47,669 bases of DNA from Deltaproteobacteria bacterium SG8_13 (GTDB lineage: Bacteria > Desulfobacterota > Desulfobacteria > Desulfobacterales > SG8-13), in NCBI GenBank assembly GCA_001303025.1, contig LJNK01000020.1:1-47669 (forward strand). Direction: 5' to 3'. A program made the position numbers and the translations under genes. The notes beneath the pieces were generated by a model. The model worked only from the letters and a program-made list of their open reading frames with translations, did not search any database and was not told the DNA's origin. Positions 8,951 to 18,800 of this stretch are shown in pieces. The number at the start of each line of letters is the position of its first letter. The first letter of the stretch is position 1.

Positions 8951-9374
8951 GTCGATATTCGCAGTGACAGATAGCAGCCATCGAAATTTGGGCTACTTTT
9001 CTGCAGTTTGGAGTAATGCCACGAAATTGAAAAGAAAACCTGCCAGAGATCTGTATCAGATACTCCTTATGTATATTTGAGGGATAAGTGGGTATCTGCC
9101 GTAAAAATAGAGAGGAGTTTGCTATAAAAATTAAAATAAATGACATTCATTTAATAAACCAAAATAAAAATTTACTGAAAATAAAAAAAGTGGGCAAAAT
9201 ACAAAAAATGTATTGATTTTTTTATTTGGTTTAAATATCTACTCATTCATCAAAACAAATAGGTTCAGGATTTCATCCAAAATCCATCGTTTCGCTCGGC
9301 GCGCCCCTTGTTGACGGGTGGGTCAGGAAAAGCCAAAACCAGCCGGATGATCGGAGAAAACGTCAGGAGGGATT
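8951..9374. other. AT-rich intergenic region
   Basis: No gene is supported here. From about 9120 to 9270 the sequence is strikingly AT-rich against the GC-rich surroundings, with many A and T runs. A possible promoter for the gene at 9375 is TTGATT (9213-9218), a 17-nt spacer and TATCTA (9236-9241), which would leave a leader of about 125 nt. Horizontal origin or a nucleoid-protein-bound promoter are both possible. Confidence 0.4.
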
Positions 9375-9650
9375 ATGAAAAACAGGAGAACGATCGCAGT
9401 ATTGTTAACAGGTCTGGCAATATTGATATTCGCAGCGCCGGTCTTTGCTGCTAAAACCACCGTTACGGGAAAAGTCAGCAAAGACATGACGCTTCAAGCC
9501 CAAGACGGCACCGTTTATGATATTGCACATGACGACATGGGTGATACCGTAATGGTCTATGCCGGCAAAACGGTCCAGATCACCGGAAAGGTTAAAATAA
9601 AGGATGATAAAAAAATTCTATATGTCGACGAGTTCAAGGTGCTGAATTAG
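9375..9650 (+). CDS. Small exported protein, possibly OB-fold-like
   Basis: A 91-residue protein. A signal peptide (MKNRRTIAVLLTGLAILIFA, then APVFAA) is followed by a beta-rich mature domain of about 65 residues: TTVTGKVSKDMTLQAQDGTVYDIA, then KTVQITGKVKIKDDKKILYVDEF. The repeated GKV strands and short length suggest a small periplasmic OB-fold-like domain, but no specific family is recognised. AGGAGG lies 5 nt before the ATG. It stands alone after an AT-rich spacer, so it probably has its own promoter. Product is hypothetical. Confidence 0.75.
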   Translation: MKNRRTIAVLLTGLAILIFAAPVFAAKTTVTGKVSKDMTLQAQDGTVYDIAHDDMGDTVMVYAGKTVQITGKVKIKDDKKILYVDEFKVLN

Positions 9651-9672
9651 GATTGGCCGGTGACGGGGCCAA

Positions 9673-9706
9673 GGAGGCGCGTGCGCCGTTCAACGCGCAT
9701 GCCTCC
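9673..9706. other. GC-rich hairpin downstream of the small exported gene
   Basis: GGAGGC (9673-9678) pairs with GCCTCC (9701-9706), and the interior GCGTGCG/CGCGCAT extends the stem with wobble pairs and one mismatch. There is no T tract, so it is either an atypical terminator or a processing hairpin. The rest of 9651-9858 shows nothing I can name. Confidence 0.35.
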
Positions 9707-9858
9707 GATAATCAATCAGACATGTTGCATAGACGTTCAAAACCGGCAAGGAGGTTGTCTGTTTTATATCATGGCGCATTACGTTAAACGGTGAGCCACT
9801 TACAGATATCTTGAGACGGGCCCACGAAGATGGATCGATTGAAAATGTATAGATTCCG

Positions 9859-10140
9859 TCACTGCCTTTTCTGGTGCATCAACAAAACCCATTCCAGATT
9901 TTTCCTCGCGAGATCATAGTCAGGGTCTATTCTTACCGCTTCCCGGAAACTGGCAATCGCCCCTGCAATATCGCCCGTTCGAGTATGGATGATTCCAATG
10001 TTGTTGTGCGCTCTGGCATAGTCGGGCCGTATCCGCAGCACCTGCAGATAGTGGTCGATGCGACAATAACGGCTTTTATCCAAATACCAACGGGAGTAAT
10101 GTTTGTCTCCCCTTCCAATAGCTGCGGCTGGCGATGCCAT
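9859..10140 (-). CDS. Short TPR protein, possibly a gene remnant
   Basis: A 93-residue frame whose last two-thirds are tetratricopeptide-like: HYLQVLRIRPDYARAHNNIGIIHTRTG, then DIAGAIASFREAVRIDPDYDLARKNLEWV. These are one complete repeat and parts of its neighbours. The first 25 residues are not TPR-like, and the ribosome-binding site (GGGGAT) is weak. TPR arrays of this type usually sit in much longer proteins. It lies 23 bp downstream of the alcohol dehydrogenase on the same strand. It may be a genuine small protein or the 3' remnant of a larger gene. Confidence 0.45.
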   Translation of the reverse strand: MASPAAAIGRGDKHYSRWYLDKSRYCRIDHYLQVLRIRPDYARAHNNIGIIHTRTGDIAGAIASFREAVRIDPDYDLARKNLEWVLLMHQKRQ

Positions 10141-10163
10141 TTATCCCCAGCTCGCATCGATTT

Positions 10164-11192
10164 TCATGCCAGGTTCAGGACCTTGGCGCCGCGAATCTTA
10201 CCCTTTTTTAATTCCAGCAGGGCCGTGTTGGCTTGTTCGAGGCTGTACTCCTGCACCTCTGGCAGGAACGGAATTTCGGCGGCGATCTGCAAAAACTCGG
10301 TGACGTCCCGGCGCGCAACGTTTGCCACGGATTTGATCTCTTTTTCCATCCACAGGTGATCCGGATAGTCGATTCGAAGCAGCTCTTTTTTGTCGAAGGC
10401 CTCCTTGCGGATGGCGTTTATGACCAGGCGCCCGCCGGCCTTGAGGTTTTTGAGCGCCTCGACCACCGGCTTCCAGGCCGGTGTGGTGTCGATGATGCAA
10501 TCGAGGCTCTCCGGCGGCCGATCGCCGGTATCTCCCGCCCATACGGCACCCAGCTCCCGTGCAAACTCCCGCTCATTGGGGTTTCGGGCAAAAACATATA
10601 CGGGAGCGTCCGGGTATCGGTATCGCACCAGCTTTAACACCAGATGCCCCGATGCCCCGAATCCCGTCAGTCCCAGGCGCTGGCCGTTCTGCAGCCCGGT
10701 CAGCCGCAGGGAGCGGTAGCCGATGGCGCCGGCGCACAGAAACGGCGCCGCCTGAATATCGGTGAACACCTCGGGGATGGGAAGTGCAAACCGCTGCGGC
10801 ACGGTGGTCAGCCGGGCGTAGCCACCGTGCACGTCTCTTCCGGTGGCGACAAATTGCGGGCAGAGGTTTTCGTCTCCCCTGCGGCAGTGCTGGCATTGCC
10901 CGCAGGCGGAATGGATCCAGGCAACGCCGAGGCGGTCGCCGACCTTGTGCTGCTGAGCTCCGGGGCCGCATGCCAGCACCCGGCCCACGATCTGGTGGCC
11001 CGGTATGATCGGAAATACCGGCGGCGGTGTGCGGCCCTCGATTTCGTCGAGCTCGGTGTGACACACGCCGCAGGCGGTAACCTGAAGCAGGACTTCACCG
11101 CGGCCCGGAAGCGGATCCGGCATTTCAACCGCGGACAGCGGTGTTTGGTTTTGCCGCAGATCACAAACGCCTTCCAGAACCATGGCTTTCAT
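10164..11192 (-). CDS. Zinc-dependent alcohol dehydrogenase (MDR superfamily)
   Basis: About 342 residues, a typical length for a medium-chain zinc alcohol dehydrogenase oxidising or reducing an alcohol/aldehyde with NAD(P). Catalytic zinc ligands are in the segment ACGVCHTELDEIEG and the following PIIPGHQIVG. The structural zinc loop is complete (CGQCQHCRRGDENLC). The nucleotide-binding segment is around LGLTGFGASGHLVLKLV, where the usual GxGxxG is modified to GFGASG. Two adjacent ATGs follow AAGGGGA; the second (11192) has the better spacing. It is the last enzyme gene of the leftward acyl-CoA catabolic operon. The substrate is not identifiable from sequence. Confidence 0.88.
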   Translation of the reverse strand: MKAMVLEGVCDLRQNQTPLSAVEMPDPLPGRGEVLLQVTACGVCHTELDEIEGRTPPPVFPIIPGHQIVGRVLACGPGAQQHKVGDRLGVAWIHSACGQCQHCRRGDENLCPQFVATGRDVHGGYARLTTVPQRFALPIPEVFTDIQAAPFLCAGAIGYRSLRLTGLQNGQRLGLTGFGASGHLVLKLVRYRYPDAPVYVFARNPNEREFARELGAVWAGDTGDRPPESLDCIIDTTPAWKPVVEALKNLKAGGRLVINAIRKEAFDKKELLRIDYPDHLWMEKEIKSVANVARRDVTEFLQIAAEIPFLPEVQEYSLEQANTALLELKKGKIRGAKVLNLA

Positions 11193-11256
11193 CATAAATC
11201 CCCTTGCGAGCGCGCCCGGGTTTCAGACCTGCTGCAGCCACCCCCTTCACGTGTGG

Positions 11257-12423
11257 CTACGGTCGATATTGCTCCGGCAATGTTGCCCGGGACGCCCAGT
11301 CGTCCGGAATTTTCTGCCCGGACTTCTCGCTGCGGTCGGCCTTGCGCTTGGCAAGCCCGGGTCGCGCATATTTGGGATGCCCCTCTTTTAACGTGCGTCC
11401 GTTGATGGCAGCCTCCGAGCGCAGCCGGTGGCCGACGGTTTTTTCCATCTGTCGTCCGAGCCACAGGATACGGTCCACGTCATAGCCGTGCTCGATGCCC
11501 ATCTCGTCGATTTGCACCAGCATGTCTTCCAGGCAGGTCAGGCCCACGAAGCGCGGATCGTCGTAGTAGTACTCCCCGGTCCCGGGCACCGGGCAGTCGT
11601 CTAGGAAGTTGGCCGGCTGTCCGCCCATTCCGCCGAGAGTGGCTTCAAAGTAGGTGATGCCGGCCTGCAGTGCGGCCAGCACCGAGGCCGAGGCCACGCG
11701 CTTGGTTTCGTGAAAGTGGGCGATGTGCAGGGAGGTGTCCGGTATTTCGTCCAGTATCATGGAGTAGTAGCGATAAACCTGCGGGGCCGACGCGCTGCCG
11801 TCATGGTCGGCATGCTCGATGTCCGAAGCGCCGATCTCCAGCCAACGCTTGGTGAACTCCACCGCATCCTTGAGTTCCGTGGCGCCGGCGATGGGGCTTC
11901 CCCAGATGGTGCTGACCGTGCCGCACATCTTCATGCCCGCGTCCCGGCACTTTTTCGTGGCGCGCGCTGCTTCCTTCCAGTATTCCGGCAACGTGGTTCC
12001 CGAGTTGGCGAAGTGATGCTCCTCTTCGGTGGAGACCATCATCAAACAGCGGTCTGGACCGATGCCTTTTTCGCGCAGGGCAATGGCACGATCCACGCCG
12101 GATTCGCGGATCGTCACCGCGGTGAAGCAAAGATCGGCGGTATCGATGCCCCTTTTCTCGCAGCGCTTCTTAAAAACGTCGCTGTGCAGGTAGGCCAACA
12201 CTTCCTCGGCGTCGCTGAACTGCGGCATGATATAGGTGCTTGCCAGGTTGGTGACCTCCATGTTCTTGCAGCCGGCGAAAACGAGCTGCTCCAAGTAGTA
12301 GATTTTGGCACGCGTGGAAATGAACTTTTCCAGGTGCTGAAATCCGTCTCGCACCGTGATGTCGCCGATGGTCACCTTGTGCGGCATGCGCGGGAATATC
12401 TTCCAGTAATCGTACTCTGTCAT
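11257..12423 (-). CDS. HMG-CoA lyase-like DRE-TIM metallolyase
   Basis: A 388-residue member of the HMG-CoA lyase/pyruvate carboxyltransferase superfamily. GDITVRDGFQH carries the Arg-Asp pair of the DRE-TIM active site, NMEVTNLAS follows, and HIAHFHETK gives the HxH metal ligands. The segment that in true HMG-CoA lyase is GLGGCPYA reads GGMGGQPAN, so the catalytic loop Cys is missing. The protein is also about 80 residues longer than a typical lyase, with extra sequence after that motif. Reaction specificity may therefore differ, although lysis of an acyl-CoA is still the likeliest chemistry. GAGAGGAG precedes the ATG. It sits with an enoyl-CoA hydratase and an acyl-CoA dehydrogenase, an arrangement reminiscent of leucine/isovalerate degradation. 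The 288 bp upstream holds nothing recognised. Confidence 0.75.
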   Translation of the reverse strand: MTEYDYWKIFPRMPHKVTIGDITVRDGFQHLEKFISTRAKIYYLEQLVFAGCKNMEVTNLASTYIMPQFSDAEEVLAYLHSDVFKKRCEKRGIDTADLCFTAVTIRESGVDRAIALREKGIGPDRCLMMVSTEEEHHFANSGTTLPEYWKEAARATKKCRDAGMKMCGTVSTIWGSPIAGATELKDAVEFTKRWLEIGASDIEHADHDGSASAPQVYRYYSMILDEIPDTSLHIAHFHETKRVASASVLAALQAGITYFEATLGGMGGQPANFLDDCPVPGTGEYYYDDPRFVGLTCLEDMLVQIDEMGIEHGYDVDRILWLGRQMEKTVGHRLRSEAAINGRTLKEGHPKYARPGLAKRKADRSEKSGQKIPDDWASRATLPEQYRP

Positions 12424-12711
12424 GGCATTTACTCCTCTCTTTTTATGATTGCTTTCAAAATCTCTTTCCTGATTTTGATTTCTTTTGCCGTGGTGTCTGT
12501 CGATCCGACCCCATTATCGATGACCGGGGATGTCGGGAAATTTTAAACTTCATTGTCGGAGGACTTTCGCTGCTGTGATTGGGCAGTGGGGCTGACCGCA
12601 GCCACCGATCGGTGGAATGCGGAACGGTGAGCAGATATCCCCTGCTGCGAAATTGATTCGGAAACCAAGTCCGCAGGCTTCGGAATAAATAATTCCCCGG
12701 CGCCACTATTG

Positions 12712-13494
12712 CTACTTTCCCTTGTAAACCGGCTTGCGTTTTTCCTTGAAGGCCGCCAGGCCTTCGAGCCGATCTTCCGTGGGGATGCACGTCCAGTAAG
12801 CGTTCGATTCGATGGCCAGGCCGGTGTGCAGGTCGGTCTCCAGCCCGTAGTTGATGGCGTGCTTGGCCTGCTCGACGGCAATTGGGCCCGCTTCGCAGAT
12901 CATCTCCGCCATTTTGCGGGATTCGTCCAGCAGTTCGTCCGGCGGGCACACCCGGTTCACCAGGCCGATGGAAAGCGCTTCATCTGCACCAACCCGGCGG
13001 CCGGTGAAAATCAGTTCCTTGGCCTTTCCTTTGCCCACCAGGCGCGGCAGCCGCTGGGTGCCGCCGCCCCCCGGGATGATGGCCAGGCGGGTTTCGGTTA
13101 GGCCCATGGTGGCGGTGGTCGATGCTATGCGGATGTCGCAGGCCAGGGCCAGCTCGGTTCCACCTCCCAAGGCGATTCCGTTGACCGCGGCGATCACCGG
13201 TTTGCTCAGCAGTTCGATGCCGGTAAACAGATCCCGTATGGTATGGATGAATTCTTTTACCTTTTCCGGGCCCAGAGTGGCGCGCTCTTTCAAATCCGCA
13301 CCGGCACAAAACGCCTTTTCCCCGGCGCCGGTGATCACCACCACGCGCACATCGGTTCGATGGCGAACGGATGCGATCTTATCACCGATGGCACGCAGCA
13401 GGGCAAAGTTCAGCGAATTCATCACCTCCGGACGGTTGAGGGTCAGAAGCAGGATTCCTTTTTCTTCTTCAACGGTCAGTATGTCGTCTGTCAT
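12712..13494 (-). CDS. Enoyl-CoA hydratase/isomerase family protein
   Basis: A 260-residue crotonase-fold enzyme. The oxyanion-hole segments are AFCAGADLKER and NGIALGGGTELALACDIRIA, and the two catalytic-region acidic residues lie in LTETRLAIIPGGGGTQRLPRLVG. This pattern resembles enoyl-CoA hydratases and methylglutaconyl-CoA hydratases (AUH/LiuC type). It hydrates an unsaturated acyl-CoA, probably the product of the neighbouring acyl-CoA dehydrogenase. AGGAG lies 6 nt before the ATG. The gap to the upstream dehydrogenase is only 57 bp, so they are likely cotranscribed. Confidence 0.9.
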   Translation of the reverse strand: MTDDILTVEEEKGILLLTLNRPEVMNSLNFALLRAIGDKIASVRHRTDVRVVVITGAGEKAFCAGADLKERATLGPEKVKEFIHTIRDLFTGIELLSKPVIAAVNGIALGGGTELALACDIRIASTTATMGLTETRLAIIPGGGGTQRLPRLVGKGKAKELIFTGRRVGADEALSIGLVNRVCPPDELLDESRKMAEMICEAGPIAVEQAKHAINYGLETDLHTGLAIESNAYWTCIPTEDRLEGLAAFKEKRKPVYKGK

Positions 13495-13551
13495 ATCGGA
13501 CTCCTGTAAGGTTTGGTGATTGGCCTCCGGTGTTTCCCGCGGCCCGACAGC

Positions 13552-14700
13552 TCAACACCCTATATACCGGCTGATCACGATCCGCTGCACCTCGGAAGTC
13601 CCCTCCCCTATGGTCAGCAGCTTCTGGTCGCGATAGAACCGCTCCACCTCGTATTCCTTCATCAGGCCGTAGCCGCCGTGAATCTGAACGGCGTGATCCA
13701 CCACCCGTCCCATTACTTCGGAGCAGTAAAGCTTGGCCATGGATGCCGTCATTTCAAAAGCACGGCGGCGGTCCCGCAACCAGCAGGCCTTGTAAAGCAA
13801 ATTCCGGGCGCACTCTATCTCAACGGCGCAGTCGGCCAGTTTGAACGCCACGGCCTGGAACTTGGATATCGGCTGTCCGAACTGCTCTCGCTTGCGGGCG
13901 TATTTCAGCGCCAGTTCATATGCTCCCTGGGCGCCGCCGAGCCCCATGGCTGCGATCGACAGCCTGCCGCCGTCAAGCGTTTTGAGCATCTGGTGAAACC
14001 CGTCGCCTTGCCTGCCCAGAACATTTTCTTTAGGGATGCGGACATCGTCGAAATAGAGTTCGGCCGTGTCGGAGCTGCGCCACATCATTTTTTTCTTCAT
14101 GGGAACGGATTTGAACCCGCGCATCCCCCGTTCCACCAAAAAACAGGTGTATTCGGGTTTACCGTCGGCCCTGCTGCCGGTGACGGCCTGAACGGTCACG
14201 CCCATGGCCATATCGCTGGCCGCGTTGGTAATGAAAATCTTCGAGCCGTTGAGCACCCAGTGGCTGCCGTCCTTTGTGGCTGCGGTTTGGCTTCCGCCGG
14301 CATCGGAGCCGGCGGTCGGCTCGGTCAGTCCGAACCCCCAGGTGCCTTCACCGCGGCACAGTGGAGGCAGATATTTTCTTTTCTGCTCTTCGGTTCCAAA
14401 GTAATGGATCGGGCCGATTCCCAGCGAGTTGCCGGCTGCGATGGTGGCGGCCTGCGAGCCGTCGATCCGCGCGATTTCCTCCACCGCAATGATATAGGAG
14501 AGGTAGTCCATTTCCTGGCCGTCGTAAGTTTCGGGAACGAACATGCCGAACAGACCGATTTCTCCCATTTTGCGGGTCAACTCAACGGAGAACGACTCGG
14601 TTTCATCCAGGTCACCGGCGACCGGCGCAATCTCGCTTTGAGCGAACTTGCGCACTTCCTTGCGGATCATTTCCTGCTCTTTGGTCAGGTCGAAATCCAC
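13552..14700 (-). CDS. Acyl-CoA dehydrogenase
   Basis: A 382-residue flavoprotein of standard length that oxidises an acyl-CoA to the 2,3-enoyl-CoA, passing electrons to electron-transfer flavoprotein. Typical parts are FGLTEPTAGSDAGGSQT (FAD/substrate contacts), KIFITNAASDMAMGVT, the helical domain with KYARKREQFGQPISKFQ, QIHGGYGLMKEYEVERFYRD, and the catalytic-base region IGEGTSEVQR. Sequence does not fix whether the substrate is straight or branched. The GTG start at 14700 is chosen because AGGGGAGG lies just upstream; an ATG at 14730 would place that site inside the gene. It is the first gene of the leftward operon, behind a promoter and TetR-type operator. Confidence 0.93.
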   Translation of the reverse strand: MDFDLTKEQEMIRKEVRKFAQSEIAPVAGDLDETESFSVELTRKMGEIGLFGMFVPETYDGQEMDYLSYIIAVEEIARIDGSQAATIAAGNSLGIGPIHYFGTEEQKRKYLPPLCRGEGTWGFGLTEPTAGSDAGGSQTAATKDGSHWVLNGSKIFITNAASDMAMGVTVQAVTGSRADGKPEYTCFLVERGMRGFKSVPMKKKMMWRSSDTAELYFDDVRIPKENVLGRQGDGFHQMLKTLDGGRLSIAAMGLGGAQGAYELALKYARKREQFGQPISKFQAVAFKLADCAVEIECARNLLYKACWLRDRRRAFEMTASMAKLYCSEVMGRVVDHAVQIHGGYGLMKEYEVERFYRDQKLLTIGEGTSEVQRIVISRYIGC

Positions 14701-14827
14701 CGCAACCTCCCCTGTGAAGCAATCCGGCATCCACCCGACAGGTGCAGCCGGCAGCCGGCCGTCGGCTCCGGCAGTTCTGCCTGCGGCCGGCGAAACGGCG
14801 TCTCATCCCCCCGGGAACAAATATGAT

Positions 14828-14841
14828 TGAGCGCTCGCTCA
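14828..14841. promoter_or_regulatory. TetR-type operator, site 1
   Basis: TGAGCGCTCGCTCA is a perfect inverted repeat: TGAGCG, two bases, CGCTCA. It lies just downstream of the predicted leftward -10 of the acyl-CoA dehydrogenase operon. A near-identical copy lies at 15048-15061 beside the divergent tetR gene. Confidence 0.75.
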
Positions 14842-14850
14842 GATAGATGA

Positions 14851-14880
14851 TACTTACCTCCTGGCCAGCGCCGATGTCAA
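14851..14880 (-). promoter_or_regulatory. Candidate promoter of the acyl-CoA dehydrogenase operon
   Basis: On the minus strand TTGACA (14880-14875) is followed by an 18-nt spacer and TAAGTA (14856-14851). Transcription would start near 14843, directly at operator site 1. The -35 is perfect and the -10 is weak. An AT-rich block lies upstream at about 14920-14960. Confidence 0.5.
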
Positions 14881-15011
14881 CATTTTTCTTGGATTCCGAT
14901 CCGGCCCGAAATTAGACTAAAAACAATTATTAATTATTATTACAGATAATTATATAAACAAATCGTGCAAGGATCCCTTCCGCCGGCAAAGGATTGCGTG
15001 TATTGAAAAAC

Positions 15012-15039
15012 TTGACAGGTAAAAACCTCCCATGATACT
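15012..15039 (+). promoter_or_regulatory. Candidate promoter of tetR-icmF
   Basis: TTGACA (15012-15017), a 16-nt spacer and GATACT (15034-15039). The start point would fall at about 15046, next to operator site 2, which suits autorepression. Confidence 0.6.
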
Positions 15040-15047
15040 CATTCGAA

Positions 15048-15061
15048 TGAGCGCTCGCTCG
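15048..15061. promoter_or_regulatory. TetR-type operator, site 2
   Basis: TGAGCGCTCGCTCG matches site 1 at 13 of 14 positions and is flanked by a looser dyad (GAA on the left, GGATTC on the right). Both divergent promoters have this motif at the same place relative to their -10 element. Confidence 0.75.
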
Positions 15062-15170
15062 GATTCAACGGTCCGACACGCCCCATGCTGACGGAGTCTT
15101 TGCCGTCGGGCAGCTGCGGTGGGTCTGCCGTGCGGGCACAACCACTATCCATACCCGGTCTGGAGACGTC

Positions 15171-15809
15171 ATGCCGGAAGCCAGCCGAACCAAGGACATC
15201 CCCACCCAGATTAAAAACCCCGATCTGGTGGAGCGCAGGCGCCGGCAAATTGCCGACTCCGCCGTCCAGCTGTTCATCCGCCGCGGGTTTCACAAAACCA
15301 CCACCCGTCAGATCTCCCAGGCAGCCGGGTTTTCGATCGGGTCCCTGTACGAATACATCGCCTCTAAAGAAGACATTCTCTACCTGGTCTGCGACTCCAT
15401 CCATACGGAGGTCGAACGCCTGGTGACAGATGTCATGTCACGCGCCGGCGGCGGAGTCGAAGCCCTGACGGAAGTGATACGGGAATATTTTCTGGTCTGT
15501 GACCGGATGAGCGATTTTATTTTGCTGATTTATCAGGAAACCCGCTCTCTTCCGGCCCAGTGGCAAAAGCGCGTGCTGGAAAACGAGTTGCGCATCACGG
15601 GCCTGTTTATCGAAGTGCTGGCCCGCATTGCGGCTACCGGCGACCTGCCGGATTTAGATGATGAATCGATCGAACTGGCCGCGCACAACATATCGGTGCT
15701 CGGCCACATGTGGACATTTCGGCGCTGGTTTTTTGGACGACACTACACCATAGAGGATTACATCGAAAAGCAAACCCGGTTTATCCTCAGCATGTGCACC
15801 CGGAAATAG
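15171..15809 (+). CDS. TetR/AcrR family transcriptional regulator
   Basis: A 212-residue repressor. Residues of about 22-68 form the TetR helix-turn-helix: [40 protein letters not shown] and IASKEDILY. The C-terminal ligand domain is helical and resembles the TetR_C domain of regulators controlling fatty-acid or branched-chain catabolism. It likely represses itself and the divergent acyl-CoA dehydrogenase operon through the two TGAGCGCTCGCTCA operators, releasing them when an acyl-CoA is bound; this is inferred from layout. No clear Shine-Dalgarno precedes the ATG. The icmF gene follows after 37 bp. Confidence 0.9.
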   Translation: MPEASRTKDIPTQIKNPDLVERRRRQIADSAVQLFIRRGFHKTTTRQISQAAGFSIGSLYEYIASKEDILYLVCDSIHTEVERLVTDVMSRAGGGVEALTEVIREYFLVCDRMSDFILLIYQETRSLPAQWQKRVLENELRITGLFIEVLARIAATGDLPDLDDESIELAAHNISVLGHMWTFRRWFFGRHYTIEDYIEKQTRFILSMCTRK

Positions 15810-15846
15810 AAACCGAACCAGGCTCAGGGCTGAATATGGAGGGGGT

Positions 15847-18800
15847 ATGAGCGACAAGGCAGAAATCTATAAACCCCGGCACCCCATACGGGTGGTCACG
15901 GCCACTTCCCTGTTTGACGGACATGATGCCGCCATCAACATCATGCGTCGCATTCTGCAGGCAACCGGCGTCGAGGTGATCCATCTCGGCCACAACCGCG
16001 CGGTGAGCGAAATCGTCGATGCCGCCATCGAAGAGGATGCCCAGGGAATTGCAGTCTCCAGCTACCAGGGCGGACACATCGAGTATTTCAAGTACATGGT
16101 CGACCTGCTCAAAGAAAGAAAAGCCGCTCACATAAAGGTGTTCGGCGGCGGCGGCGGGGTTATCGTCCCGGCGGAGATCAGCGAACTCGAAGCCTACGGC
16201 GTCGCCAAGATTTACTCTCCGGAGGACGGCGCCCGCTGGGGACTGCAGGGGATGATCAACCACATGGTCCGCCAGTTGGACTTTCCCACCGTCAACGAAA
16301 CCGATTTCGATTTCAAGGCCCTGCAGCCGGACAACAAGCTGTTGATCGCCAACCTGATCACGGCCATGGAGCAGGCCAAGGCCGAGCAAAACGGCCACCT
16401 GGCAGAGCTGCGCAGTCGCCTGAAGAAAAAAACCGGCTCGCGGCGGGTTCCGGTTATCGGCATCACCGGCACCGGCGGTGCCGGCAAATCTTCTTTGACC
16501 GACGAGCTGATCATTCGACTGCTGCACGATTTGCCGGAAATCCACCTGGCCGTTCTGAGCTGCGATCCTTCCCGGCGCAAAACCGGCGGCGCGCTGCTGG
16601 GAGACCGCATCCGCATGAACGGCATCGCCAATCCGCGTGTGTATATGCGTTCGCTGGCCACCCGCAGGTCCCAGACGGAAATACCCGATTCGCTGGTCGA
16701 AGCCGTTTCGGTTGCCAAGGCCGCGGGCTTCGATCTGATCATCGTCGAGACCGCCGGCATCGGGCAGGGAGATTCGATGATCGTCGATATGGTCGATGTA
16801 TCGATGTACGTGATGACCAGCGAATTCGGGGCGGCCTCCCAGCTCGAAAAAATCGACATGCTCGATTTCGCCGACATCGTGGCGGTCAACAAATATGAAA
16901 AACGGGGCGGTGAAGATGCCGTTCGCGACGTACGCAAACAGGTCCAGCGCAACCGCAACGCTTTCGAAAGCGCCCCCGAGGAAATGCCGGTGTTCGGCAC
17001 CATCGCCTCGCGGTTCAACGACGACGGCGTGACGGCACTGTACCACAGTCTGATGGAGCTGGTGGCCGAAAAAACCGGGACCGTGTACCGCTCCACGCTT
17101 GCCCGTCCCGAAACCAAGACTTCTACCTCCAAGGCCATCATCATCCCGCCGGAAAGAACGCGGTATCTGGCGGAAATCGCCGAGGCGGTGCGCGGCTACC
17201 ACGCCGAGACCGCCGAACAGGCGCAGGCGATCCGCGGCGCCTGGCACATCGAGGAAACCGCACGGCAAATCGGAGACGATCAAGCCGAACTGGCGGCCCG
17301 CCTGCAGGCCGAAACGGAAAAAGCACGGCAACAGATCAACGAGCAGACCCGGCAGGTATTGAAGCAGTGGGAGGAAATCAAAGAGATTTACGAAGCAGAC
17401 GAGCTGGCCTACAACGTTCGAAACCGCGAAATCCGGACGCCGCTGTTCGTCGAATCTCTTTCTCACCTGCGGATTCCAAAAATCATGCTGCCGCGGTTTT
17501 CCGACCCGGCGGAGATCTACCGCTGGATGCGCGAAGAAAATGTCGCAGGACGTTTTCCCTTTACCGCCGGCGTGTTCCCGCTGCGGCGCGTCGACGAAGA
17601 GCCTACGCGCATGTTCGCCGGGGAAGGAGACCCGGCCCGCACCAACCGGAGATTCAAGCTGCTTTCGGCCGACTATGAGGCCAAAAGGCTGTCCACCGCT
17701 TTCGATTCGGTCACCCTTTACGGCTATGACCCGGATATTCGCCCGGACATCTACGGCAAAGTGGGGACCTCGGGGGTGAGCATCTGCACCCTGGACGATG
17801 TGCGGGTGCTTTACAGCGGCTTTGAACTGTGCGCTCCCAATACTTCGGTCTCCATGACGATCAACGGGCCCGCCCCGATCATACTGGCCATGTTCCTCAA
17901 CGCTGCCATCGATCAGCAGGTCGATCGCTTCAGCACCGAAAACGGCCATGGGCCGGCACCGGAGCACTACGCCCGGATCCGCAGCGAGGTTCTATCCAAC
18001 GTCAGGGGGACCGTGCAGGCAGATATCCTCAAGGAAGACCAGGGCCAGAACACCTGTATTTTCTCCATCGACTTCGCCCTGAAGATGATGGGCGACATTC
18101 AGCAGTACTTTATCGGAAACAACGTTCGCAATTTCTATTCGGTCTCCATCTCGGGCTACCACATTGCCGAAGCCGGCGCCAACCCCATATCGCAGCTGGC
18201 CTTCACGCTGGCCAACGGTTTTACCTACGTCGAATACTATCTTTCCCGGGGCATGCCGCTGGACAGCTTCGCCCCCAACCTGTCGTTTTTTTTCTCCAAC
18301 GGCATGGATCCGGAGTATACCGTTATCGGCCGTGTCGCCCGCCGGATCTGGGCGCTGGCAATGCGGCAAAAATACAACGGCTCGGCGCGCTCCCAGATGC
18401 TCAAATACCACATTCAGACTTCCGGGCGATCGCTTCACAGCCAGGACATTCAGTTCAACGACATCCGCACGACCCTGCAGGCCCTGATCGCGATATACGA
18501 CAACTGCAACAGTCTGCACACCAACGCCTTCGACGAGGCGATCACCACCCCCAGCACCGAGTCGGTCCGCAGGGCGCTGGCCATCCAGATGATCATCAAT
18601 CGCGAGTGGGGGCTGACGAAAAACGAAAACCCCCAGCAGGGCAGCTTTATCGTCGAAGAGCTCACCCGCCTGGTGGAAGAGGCCGTGTTGATGGAGTTCG
18701 ATCGCATCACCGAGCGCGGCGGTGTGCTCGGTGCCATGGAAACCGGCTACCAGCGCAGCAAGATCCAGGAAGAGTCCATATACTACGAAATGCTGAAGCA

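Noticed and set aside
12424..12711. Possible small gene between the hydratase and lyase-like genes
   Set aside because: Frames across it overlap the upstream gene in the wrong frame or lack a start signal and coding character; I see only spacer.
13513..14826. Long frame antisense to the acyl-CoA dehydrogenase gene
   Set aside because: The opposite strand encodes a canonical dehydrogenase; the antisense product has no domain and no start signal.
15787..17967. Very long open frame (over 700 codons) antisense to icmF
   Set aside because: It lies entirely opposite the well-conserved mutase gene and overlaps the tetR end; composition is that of an antisense shadow in GC-rich DNA.
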